Source: Drechslerella dactyloides (lineage: Eukaryota > Ascomycota > Orbiliomycetes > Orbiliales > Orbiliaceae). From it: a stretch of DNA of 64,000 nucleotides. The number at the start of each line of letters is the position of its first letter. The stretch's first letter is position 1. Position numbers and translations under genes: made by a program. The stretch lies in NCBI GenBank assembly GCA_020064725.1, contig JAGTWJ010000007.1, positions 1,116,001-1,180,000 of the forward strand. Reading direction: 5' to 3'. The notes under the pieces were generated by a model that had not been told where the DNA came from, made no database searches, and saw only the letters and a program-made list of their open reading frames with translations. Shown in pieces: positions 53,993 to 64,000 of the stretch.

Positions 53993-56468
53993 CTACGGCT
54001 TCTCGCCCTTGGTCCAGCTATTCAGTACCACCATCACCGTTACGCCGACGACCACCACGCCGAAAAAGCTCGCCAGCGGCGTGCCGTAGTGCCGCTGCTG
54101 CATGAGCAGGCCCCGATCCTTCATCGACGAGAGCGTCGTGCTCGCCGAGCCGTTCTCCGCCCTCTCAGCTTTCTCCACGCCCTTAGCGGGAGTGCTGGTG
54201 CCGTTGGCGACCTTGTGGCCTTCTTTCTCCTTCCGCTTCTTCTCCTGCGTTCGCGCCTTCTCGAGCGCCTTCTCGGCTTTGATCCGCCCTTCTTCTTCCT
54301 TCTTGCGGTCTTCCATGAGCTGGGAAATCGACTTTTGCACGGACGTCTTCTCCGTCTCGGACCTTTGCAGCGACTGCTTAAGATTCTCGACTTCTGCTTG
54401 GGCGGCGTTGAGGTCGGCCATGAGCTTGTCCAGTCTTACTTGCATGTCGTTGTCAACTGGCGAAAAGTTAGCATGGAGTACCATCACGACATGGGAAGCG
54501 ATATACATACCAACGACAGGCTCGGGTGTTAGCGCCTTCTCGAAACTCTCACCAGCGTCGGGGATGTCGAGAACTAGCTCCCGGTGCCCTTCGCCAGGGG
54601 CTTCGACGACAACTGGCACTTTGACGACTTCGCTTTCGACGGGCTCAGTGGCGTTCAGGTTGAGGGCGGCTAGCTCCAACTTTTCGATCCGGCCCTCGGC
54701 AACTTCTCTCGCCGAGCGTTCTTTTAGTAGATTGTCTTCGAGCTCCTTTACTCTCAGCGATTTCGCTTCCAGGTCTCTCTTGGTATCCGCCAGAACAGCG
54801 ACGAGCGACAAAATCTGCGAGGGTGGTCTGCCGGGGAATTTCAGCTGCGTCCAGCTTTCAATCTGCTCGATCGGAACCGGAAGCTCGACCTCGTCGATAC
54901 CGGCGTCGTTGGGTTCGTTGGAATCCTTGGCGTTCTCTGTTGATTGTGGAATTTCCGTCTTGATGGACGGTTTGCTGTCGACTTTCTCGTGCTCCTGTTG
55001 CGCGAGGACGACGTCGAAAAAGTCGTGAGCTCTCTTGAGTTCCGACTGCTGTTGGCGGGCCTGTTGCATCTCGTACTGCAAATCCAGATGTATTAGTTAC
55101 AAGCAAAAATCGGATGCTGTTTTAGGGAATGCACGCACGTTAAGACGCTTAGCGATAGCCTCGATGGTGATCGGCATGCCCGACATGAGCTGTGTTCCCT
55201 GTCTTTGGATCCCTACGAGCCCGTTAGGCAGGAAGGCCATCGGCCCGCCTCTGGACGTCTGCGAATTGCTCCTCCCACGGCCGCCTGTGACGCTAGAGAC
55301 AGTCTGCACGTGGTTCAGCGGGGGCGCCATCAGGCCCCCGCCGACCGTCGGATCAATGTCGCCAAAGTTCAGATCAAAGTTGCCGGCATTGGTGACGGCG
55401 CTCTGGGTTTGGTGGAAGCCGGCATGCTGGACTCTCGCGGCGACCTTGTGGTGGACGATTGTCTTGTTGTCCTCGCCGACGATGTCGATGCCGAGTTCGA
55501 GAATGTCCTCCGCGCGGATCTCGTGAGGTTCGGAATCTCGGTTTTCGGGAGATAATCGCGTGCCGTTGACGAATGTGCCGTTTGAAGACTTGACGTCGCG
55601 GATGAAGACTCTACCTGTACCCTTTTCCGCCCAAACCTCGGCGTGCTGCCGGGAGAGAACTTTGGAGTCGAAGAACCCGTTCGATTGCGTGGGGACCGTC
55701 TTAGCATTAGTCTGACGGCCGATGCGCAGGACGTCCGGGTAGAAGGGTAGCGGGATGACTTTCCGCTCAAAGGTGCCGTTGAGGGGGAGGAGCATCAAAA
55801 AGGAGCCTGTGCGAATGGCGTGGTGTTAGAGCTGCGATTGACGGGGTGTGGGGTGGTGGTGGTATTCGGTGCTTACCGGTGCTGCCGTTGGAGATGGCAG
55901 CGTTCAGGGCGGTCGAGGCGTTTCCGCTGTTCTTCATGTTGCTCTCGCGGCTGCTGACGCCGTTCCTGGCGGCTTTTCTCTTACCGCCGCCGGTCCAGGA
56001 GGGTCCGCTGTTGACTGTATTTGTCGCGGAGTTGATTGGGGTGTTCGGCTCGGAGTTGTTGGGGGAGGGGTTCGAGGAGGCCGGGGTGGATGTGGTGGTG
56101 GTGGTCGAGCCGTTCATCGTGACGGAGGAGGACGAGATGGACGAGATGGAGGAGGAGTTGGAGGCGCTGGAGGACGGTCGTGGGGGCAGCTGCTGGCCGA
56201 CGAGGGAGGTCTTCTGGGCGGACAGCAGGGAGGAAGCTGTCGTCGACGCGGAGGAGAGCGATGCAGCCGAGAGGGAGGAGGCGGCGGAGGAGGCAACCGA
56301 CGATGATGCGGATGAATGGACGGAGGGGATGGCGCTCTGGGACTTTGAGCGCGGGGGCATCAGCAGGCGGGAGACCTCGTCGGGGGTCATTTGGGCGTGC
56401 ATCGACGAGGCGCCGTTCGTCCAGCTCGACCGCGGAAACGACGGCGGCGACGCAGCAACAGCGGTCAT
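53993..56468 (-). CDS. Tail-anchored FHA-domain protein, SLMAP/Far9-Far10/PRO45 type (STRIPAK)
   Basis: Likely the FHA subunit of the STRIPAK phosphatase-kinase complex, placed at ER, nuclear or mitochondrial membranes and, in filamentous fungi, tied to hyphal fusion and fruiting. Four exons: 56468-55877, 55806-55139, 55075-54511 and 54456-53993; introns 70, 63 and 54 bp; 762 aa. Residues 1-200 are Ser/Thr/Asn-rich and disordered. The FHA domain (about 205-300) has its phosphopeptide-binding residues: LRIGRQ (Arg228), SRQHAEVW and SSNGTFVNG. Exons 3-4 add coiled coils (LKRAHDFFDVVLAQQ, RDLEAKSLRVKELEDNLL and a long Glu/Lys/Ala helix). The C-terminus is one transmembrane helix (ASFFGVVVVGVTVMVVL) plus a short basic tail. 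Start taken at 56468; the frame upstream lacks an ATG. Confidence 0.9.
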
Positions 56469-59400
56469 CGTGATGATGTCTATTATGGTGTTGCGGCGGT
56501 TGTTGTTGGCCCTGGAATCTAGTAGTCTTATGGATATGGATATCGGAATGGAGGACACCCCGTCGAATTAAACCTGTCGGAGAGTTTGCAAATCAAATAT
56601 ATCGTCGTCGTCGTCGAAGTCGTCGTCGGTCGGAGGCACTCGTAGATGGACGTTCGCTATGCAGGCTGTCGACAGCCGACGGCCGCCCTTCGGTAGCGAT
56701 GGATCTGTCTCCCAGCGCTGATGTTCTGCGGTTATCCCTTTTTCCACCTCGCCTGCAAACTCCCGACGTCAAGCCCTTTTGCGCAGGAAAGAAAAAAAGA
56801 ACCCGGTCGGAAACGAGGCAGAGGCACCCGGCGTGCTGGATCAGAATATAAACCGCTCTCGTCGCAGGAACAGATGCGTATCGATCGGGATTCCGAGAGT
56901 TCGTCCGGCCGTCCGTACGTGCCTGCCTCGGGGGTATTATCTTCTTCTTCTTCTTCGTCGTCCGTATTTCGGTGCCCTCTTCTTTCGGCCTGCTGTGTGT
57001 CTTCAGCAGGCAAAACGTCTTAGTTGTTCTTTCGCCTATTCGTGCCTGCTTGCTTCCCTCCCAAACCAAAAGCTGTCCCCAAAGTATACTCCGTGCCACT
57101 ATAGTACGATACGATACGATAACTCCGCTTGCCTGCCTGCCTGCTTGCTAAGCTGCGTCCCAAAACAAAAGAAGAGCCAGATCCGAGACGGTCGTGATCG
57201 AGTGTCGGTCGTGAAGATGTGAATGTGTATGTATGATGCCGGTCGACAGACAGTCCAGTCCAGTCCAGTCCGGTCAGTGGCCAGTGGAATTAGCCCTCGA
57301 GCAAAAGAGCAGGACGGCGTAAATCAAAATAAAATAAGACGGAAAACGCTATCGGACTAAAATAAAAGACGGTCGACAACGCGGAAAAACACTTCCCAAA
57401 GCAACAAGGCGTAATTAACCGTCGAGGGAGATTTAAAGGAGACCCGCAGCACCGTCCGTATTACTTGGTATGTATTGCACCGCAGCTTGCTTTCTTGCTT
57501 GCTCGCCTGCCTGCGTGCTTGCCTCCCGGCCCTGATACGATGATGCCTGTGCTTGCTTGCCTTCGCCGCTGCCGCGCTGTCTGTCCGTCAGTGCTTTTTT
57601 GCCCCGGCCAGGCGCCAAAAGTGCGTTACAGCTTCGCCCGGAAGAGGGTTTCAAGGTGATCGAATTGACGGTCGTCGAGGAATGCACGGGATAGTATGTA
57701 TCCTATCCTATGCTATACTAAGCGTTTGTATGTGTGCAATTACGCTCTCCTCCCTTCGAAACAATCAAACAGCCGCAGGTAAATAACAGCCCACCCACGG
57801 TTGCAAATGAACTCGTTAGTCGGTCTCCTAGTGCTGCTTAGCCTCCGAGCTGGCCAGGCTGTGGATTATGTGCGTAATATTGTGGCGAGATATCTCGCGC
57901 TGCCGGGTCACCCAAACGGACCTTGTATGTATGCTCTCGTTGGCCGAGATATTATCAGATCAACTCGGTCTGCATGAATAGTGCAGGAATGGCCTGTCCA
58001 GTTTCTATCGCTTGCTGTAATTGGGAAATGCAATGGCAACAGGCTTCCTTCTCGAATAATATGTAATTGCGACGTCAAAAAGGTACCAGCGACTGTCGAT
58101 TTCGTCCCTCGCATAAGTTTTCCCACACGTATGAACGAACAACTGATAGAACGTTCGACAAGAGGGGGCAGGGAATTCGAACGAAGCAGTCGGACACTAC
58201 GTGCAGTGGTAACGTCAGACGAAAAATAAAAGGAAGCTGAAGCTAACGTAGCTAACGGGCTCGCGGGTGCGATCGAACGGGAAAAAAAAAAAAAAAAAAA
58301 AACAAGTATATCCTGTCCGTAGTCGACCTGCGGCTGTTACGTCTGTCTGGCTGCTGCCGCCGCTCGAGTATGCATCTTAGACTGGGAAGATAGAAGGAGA
58401 AAAAATTCAAGAGACAAGAAATTCAAGACTTGTCCCAAAAATAGGAGTCCGCCGGTAACTGCTGTACTCAACCTACCCTGTCCGCTGTAATCACAGGTAA
58501 ACTTTCCCATCCCGCTGCTGTGCTTTTTTTCTTCCCTTCTCCCGCACACCACCTGGCCGAACGAAAATAAGCAGGTATTACTCAGTATGGACTTACCAGG
58601 CCAGCCTACGCCCAATAGACGCAAGAACCCCACAGTTCCGTCTATATACATAACATCCCATATTAAGACACCACATATTTCGAAGTGCCTGACCGACCGG
58701 CCCACGTCCCGGTAGCGAAAATTTTTTCTTCCCTCCCCATCGATCAGACAACGAACGAATGATGACATGAGGAATATGCAGAATGCACCACCCACGCTCT
58801 CGGAATTTCAGCTGCAGCGCTGCACAGGTAGGTCCCTGTATTCTATTCCCTAGCTCAAGGGCATGGAGGCTAGAGACGGAAAATACGCTGCCCATGTGAA
58901 TCCGCCATGTGTTGGTATCGGCTGCTCCGGCCAACCAGCAGCCTGCCCACCGCCCTGGTGATTGGCGAGCAAGCTCGATGCATGTGCCGGTGGAGTAGGT
59001 TATGCAGGACCTAGCTACAGCAGCTTTGCAATTGTGGAAAAGTATAGCTGTCGTCAATGTACTCGCTGCTCGGCGAAAATCGTTCGATTGAACGGTACTC
59101 ACAAGTAAACATAACATACGCACCGACAGGATGTCTGCTTGTGCGATTGTGTTATATGTGATGTAACAGCCAGGCCTGGCAGTCTCCGTGCATGATGACC
59201 TCAGCTCATTCGCCGCGCCGTCCGGTCCCTCGCGAGGCCTGTCTCCAGCACGAGATGCAATGGGACCTCGATCGAACGCTCCCTACAAACACACGTCCCC
59301 ATCGCATGCCAGGAGCGCATGCATAAGCTAACCTTACAATTAGTACGAAGCGACCGAATTGAATTTTCTCCTCCATCCCAGCTTTCTTTCTATTACTAGT

Positions 59401-62400
59401 GAGTGAGTGACCGACCGACCGACCGTCCGGGCACGGTAGACGGCTCGCCCATCTCTGCATGTGCGTGCCGAGCAGGCGGCTGGCGAGCGAGATTGACGAT
59501 GCACTGCTATCTCTTGGACGCCCGTCGACTGTTTTCGGCAGCAGCCGGCATGCAGGTTGATCTATCGAGTATTCGAGTCGGTTTCTCTTGCAGCTGTGCG
59601 AGCATGTGTCGACGCCTTTGCAGCGCACTCTCACCATTTCCAGCCTTAGTATACTATACTGCTATAGCTGTTAGTGTTACTTTACTAGCCGGCTTACCTT
59701 ATTTGCATATATTGCTACGGATGCTCGCCAAAGGCGCTCGTGCGGGAGGATCAATGGCAGTAAATTAGCAGTAGCCGTGTCCATCGATAAATATCCCCGA
59801 GCACACCATGTGCAAATAAAGTATACGCTGAAGAAACAAAATGGCACACACACTATATACACCATTGTGTCCCCGTAGACGATCGATCGATTGGAGCATT
59901 TCGGCTCCGACGGTAACGTAACAGACCTTTCCGCTTCGATCAGTTCAACACCACCACCGTCAATCCGATATGAGTTCGTGCCTCCAAAATAGCAACAGGT
60001 TAAACAGGCCGCCCGGCCGCCCGGCCGTGCCCCTCCAATATTAATATTAATCCCAAGCAGACACCCGTCCGTTACGTTCTCCCTACCGGTCCACCTGGAT
60101 AAGTCCGGGGAAACAGGCAGAAAGAACAAGCGAGCGTACGTGGGTCCGCTCTTACAGCCGTCCTAGGATTCTATCCACGACTTAAGGATTCAGTAAGCTT
60201 AAGCAGAGAGTATAATAGAGACTTTGTAGCTGGTAAAGGGGACAATAGGCAGGGTACCGGAGGAGATAGAGTAGATGGTGGGGTGAGCAGCCGGGAGGCG
60301 GCAGGCCAAAAATGGCAGATTTGAGGTCAAAAAGGGGGTCATAGCTCCGCTAGCTCGTACGATAGATACACCCCATACCTCACAACTCAACCAAGCTCTG
60401 TACTATACATACATACACTCTGTACGTTTTATACCGCTGGCGAACGTTATAACGTTAGGTTATCGGATTTCGTAACGGAGCTGCTAGCTTCGCTGACTGC
60501 AGCCACCATCCATCTGACAGGAACTGATATCAATATAGACGTAAGATTGATATTACCATCAAACCGAACGCATCAATCGGTGTCCAACGGTTGGCTGTGG
60601 TGAGTTAACTAGCGTATGGATCCTATCGCGGTATCGATAGGAAGGACGGCTGTTTACAAACACCAAGCTCACATCAGCCGCACGCGTACCAATCGCCACG
60701 ACCGGTCAATGTGAGGCACATTGTATCAACAACATCCGGCTCCGCGTAGATGTTGTGAGGTACCGTCCGATGTGACCACACGTCGGGCGCCGCGAAATAT
60801 AAACAATCCGTGCGACTGTTACGTACAGTACAGACGTGCATACAGACTTCTTACACCTCCTGCATATCACATCATATCACCGCGACCGGACCGCTCGCAT
60901 TACCTTCTGTGTAAGGAAGTTAAGGCTGCTGCACTACTTACTCGGTAGCTTTCCAGATCCCTCGAGCGCAAGGCCGCCGCCGGTCTCCGGTCTCACCTCG
61001 CAGGACGGAGGATGTAATGTGACCTGCCCATACGTACTTACTTCTGTACGTACGGAGCGTGTGCCCTCCGACGCTGCAGCAAGGTTTGTGCCACACGGGT
61101 CCGGGTTCCTCGTATCGTCGGGTTACTTGCGTCGAGTAAGGGGTTTCGTATGTGCAAGTATCTGTGCGACGTCACCCTGCCTGCTTCGTCTCGTCACCGT
61201 GAGCTTGCGTCACACAGATATATCATCCGATAACAATGCGATGGCGCAAGTAACGTAGTCTCGGGCAAGTAACGTCTTTTAAAGCGGACCGAATCGAAGT
61301 AAGGGCCCTTAAAGGGTGAATCGATTGCACGCTCGAGTTTGCTTGCATGCAGCGACCCGACTGGCCAGCGGTCTCGCCATTGTAGGTCTTGGCAAACACT
61401 GCGGATATACGGCGCACATGTTAGCATGTTGGAAATTGTGGCGGCAACGCGCCGGTGGAGATTAGAGCGACACTTGTGATTGCTGTGGCGCGTGGACTGC
61501 GGCGGTCGACTCATCAGTGAACATTCATATAGTTTGGTTACCGTGGTTATAGCTAGCCGCGGGGGTCAATTCTAGAACGCGCGGGTAGGTGTAATATATC
61601 ATACGTGCGAGTCAGGACGGTTACACGCTATGCTCCATTTCACGTTAACGTGAGATATAAGTGAATCCGGTTACGGCGGGGATAACTGGACGTATGGATA
61701 TAAAGCCGGTTACTTCTAAGGCACACCGTTCAGAGGTCACATTATATTCGCGTTGAATAATCGTATGCTGGCGGGTACCTAGAAAATGACAATTGCCTAA
61801 TGCAAAGGAGATTTGGCGACGATGCCTTATAATTATCAGCTTAAATGTATGTTAACGTTGGAGAGCTATCAGATGATATCACTTGGACTAATCTGCGGAT
61901 ATGCATGAGAGTTGTCACATGTCCGACAGCAGAATCGATTAGAGTACACGTGCACACTCTGTATCGAACCACTAGCCTCTATCATATTCCAATATCCAAG
62001 CTTTTTAGCAACAAGCGCGAGCCGGAGGTCGTCAAATGTAAAACAGATATATGCTAGCCAGAATAGAAGTTTAGCCAGGGAGTGGCTTGGCGGTTGGTGG
62101 AGTTTTCAGCCATTATAATAGTCGTGGATGACCTCGTAAACCAGGCACTGCGACGTTTGGTGTATATAACTTTGATCGATAGAGACTTCCGAAGGGAATC
62201 CCAGATTGGTATATCGTCCTTAGTCTCTGCATGCCATAGATACAATACAGTAGCCCTAAAATTTGCAGCTCTAGATGCTTCCGGGCAACCCTTCCGCACG
62301 TCAGTAGTACTGGTTCCTTCTCTAGGGTTCTCCGAGGGAATGTTCTGGTCATGACATCATAGTTCAGTGATGATAGAACCTCAGTTCCATTCTACACGCT

Positions 62401-62434
62401 TCCAGGCATTGATCCCTCAGCTCGGCCTGCCAGA
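56469..62434. other. Gene desert with tetranucleotide-rich runs
   Basis: Nearly 6 kb in which I can support no gene. It holds microsatellite-like runs: TTC/GTC repeats (56600-56630, 56940-56960), GCCT/GCTT runs (57127-57149, 57486-57527), CAGTC repeats (57251-57271) and GAGT/GACC repeats (59399-59428). The first 600 bp are probably the promoter and 5' leader of the FHA gene. Open frames on both strands are short and without domains. Confidence 0.45.
58282..58302 (+). repeat. Poly-A tract, 21 nt
   Basis: Uninterrupted run of 21 A. Possibly the 3' end of an old retroposed sequence or a simple microsatellite; no target-site duplication was identified. Confidence 0.8.
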
Positions 62435-62530
62435 ATATAAATAAGACCCCTGCCCCCTCTGCCCCCTCTCTTCCTCTTTTCCATCCTCCTCCTCCTCTCC
62501 TTCTCCTCCCTCCACTCCTTGCCATACTCA
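62435..62530 (+). promoter_or_regulatory. Putative core promoter: TATA box and CT-rich tract
   Basis: A TATAAATA box (about 62435-62442) is followed by an almost pure pyrimidine run of 80 bases (62447-62525: CCCCCTCTGCCCCCTCTC, then TCCTCCTCCTCC), and then by CATACTCAATAGCC and CATCACTCACCACC-type leader sequence. This TATA/CT-box order is the standard architecture of strong fungal promoters. The transcript would run rightward. Confidence 0.55.
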
Positions 62531-62643
62531 ATAGCCAACTCCCGATACATCACTCACCACCTTCATCAACCTCAAGACTATGTGATATGTCTGTCCCTCA
62601 TGATATATATCTCTTTATATATATAATCACCTAATAGCTAGAC

Positions 62644-62804
62644 ATGTATCCTCTTCGTGCAACAAAACTTGATGGCCTATCAAAGATGAAGACGCTTCCA
62701 CCAACCCATCCCAGGTAGGTTCCATCACCTTTAACAAGTTAATCCAACATAACGCCCGTGCTGATTGATCTGTCTATAGCAAAATGTTCTTCCATGACAT
62801 GTAG
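62644..62804 (+). CDS. Possible spliced micro-ORF (31 aa)
   Basis: Downstream of the TATA/CT promoter, an ATG at 62644 opens a frame that splices 62644-62714 to 62780-62804 (intron 65 bp: donor GTAGGT, acceptor CTATAG) and codes for 31 residues beginning MYPLRATKLDGLSK and ending KMFFHDM. A further leader intron (about 62583-62636) is possible. The unspliced frame stops exactly at the donor. It could be a peptide gene, a uORF of something missed, or a spliced non-coding RNA. No homologue is recognised. Confidence 0.25.
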
Positions 62805-64000
62805 CGTTGCACCTACGCAACATGCCTGTTTATGTCGGGGTCATGACAGAGTATAATCAATAGCCAAACTCTTGGCGATATCATGTGGAGAGTCGGCTGA
62901 TATCGTGGATATTTGAGGTACGTGAACTCTCTTCCCCCTGTTCCTGCCGATCTTTAAACAGCGTATACGCGTATTGTTTCCATCAGACGCTAATATAGAC
63001 GCATAGGCAAATACAGTACATGCATGGTCTCCTGGGCCAGACACGCGCGAAGTGCATGCACTATTTCAATGTCAGCTAACAGTTAGACGAATATTGTTGC
63101 CACCTGACAATAGTCGGCAACGAAGATGATGTGATAAGATGTTCCCTCGATATATACATACATATAGTAGGTCAGTCTCTGTTCCTCTCGATTCGGTGGC
63201 AGGGTGCCGGTGTGCTGACGCCCGTTTGTGAGATATAGGCTCGCAATGCACGGCGAACCGACGCATCGATAATATAATTAGGGGTAGTCAGGCCTTCGTA
63301 CCAAGCCTCACTCATGTCTACTCGTCGCGTAGCGGCCCTTTACATGTGTGTGAAACAGAGAGCTTTGAGGATGCATACATGGATCACGGCATACTCAGCC
63401 AAGTTGATATATCCAATGACATGCTGTCTCAACCGCGCTTAGCATCGTACGAGAGAGGATCGAATATGCTATGAGCCCTGCTGTATGCCAATCCGGTAAG
63501 AATTTCAATTCTCATTGCTGGAGTCGGTGAGGTGGTCCCAAAATGTGTGCTGACTTGTGACACATTTCCATTTCCATAGCACTGAGTTGCATACTTCTGA
63601 TGAAAATTCAAGGGATGCTATGAGAATACGCCTGGTATTGTCTATCGTGCCATGAATCAGCTCCAGCTCCGAGCGCGGGCCCATTTGGTGGCCGACAAGA
63701 ACTATGTACAGAACCGATCATCATACTTACGACTCGCGAACCATACATATTCGAATGACCGATATGTTTCGGTACATGAAGATGCCATGAGTGCTCCAGC
63801 CAAGAACATGACAACGCTACCCCGGTTGGCATTACTATGGAAGACGCCCATCTTCCCGGGGGGTATGCATATGGCAGCATGGGACCTCCTCAAGATGTCG
63901 GATACTGATGCCTCGCGGTATACGTCGATTACTGTACACGATATACTATAATCGTGCCGCCGCTTGCATCAATCTGGCAAGTGATATGAGCATCAAAGAC
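62805..64000. other. Right-hand flank, no gene supported
   Basis: No supportable gene. An open frame at 63652-63951 (plus) and one opposite it were examined and not accepted. Confidence 0.4.

Noticed and set aside
54102..55028. 308-aa Ser-rich plus-strand frame
   Set aside because: Antisense to the coiled coils of the FHA gene; Glu/Lys codons read backwards give Ser/Leu runs.
63652..63951. 99-aa plus frame, and an opposite-strand pair that would splice at GTAAGT (63730) to TAG (63702)
   Set aside because: The minus-strand join reads well (LLVGHQMGPRSELELIHG) but needs a 29-bp intron, too short for fungal splicing; the plus frame has no family signal.

Overview
The window is nuclear DNA from a filamentous ascomycete (Pezizomycotina). 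The evidence is spliced protein genes with short GT-AG introns (mostly 60-150 bp), pyrimidine-rich promoters, an intron-bearing nuclear tRNA gene and fungal families throughout: Pmt1-type O-mannosyltransferase, Rsm22, Mgr2, a SLMAP/Far-type FHA protein and a GPI-anchored wall protein. The class cannot be fixed from sequence alone; Dothideomycetes or a relative is only a guess. I see no bacterial operons, CRISPR array, rRNA gene or intact transposon.

Layout. 1-11 kb: a secreted GH43 arabinan-type hydrolase, the mitoribosome factor Rsm22 and a four-exon Pmt1-type mannosyltransferase that ends in KDEL, all on the minus strand. 12-16 kb: two convergent, divergent paralogues of an unassigned Cys/Trp-motif family. 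16-21 kb: a PNPOx-like protein and a mitochondrial NIPSNAP protein share a divergent promoter, followed by a lipoyl(octanoyl) transferase with an acidic, AT-hook-bearing tail. 22-25 kb: tRNA-Thr(AGU) and a large secreted Ser/Thr-rich protein. 25-40 kb is gene-poor: a DUF4267-type membrane protein, a GPI-anchored protein, a DHA1 MFS exporter and a type II membrane protein resembling a glycosyltransferase.

40-57 kb is dense again: a five-exon Gln-rich coiled-coil protein, a choline/ethanolamine phosphotransferase, a small Pro/Arg-rich ORF, the V-ATPase assembly factor Vma22, the proteasome lid subunit Rpn5 head to head with the TIM23 component Mgr2, an ORF carrying a decayed tandem repeat, and a tail-anchored FHA protein (SLMAP/Far9-Far10/PRO45 type, STRIPAK complex). 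56.5-64 kb is a gene desert rich in tetranucleotide runs, with one TATA plus CT-rich promoter feeding a tiny spliced ORF.

Functional themes are mitochondrial biogenesis (Rsm22, NIPSNAP, LIP2, Mgr2), the secretory pathway and cell surface (Pmt1, the glycosyltransferase-like protein, phospholipid synthesis, the GPI and Ser/Thr-rich proteins) and housekeeping complexes. The genes are not a cluster of one pathway. Exon joins below come from splice-site consensus plus reading-frame arithmetic and family continuity; none has been tested against transcripts.
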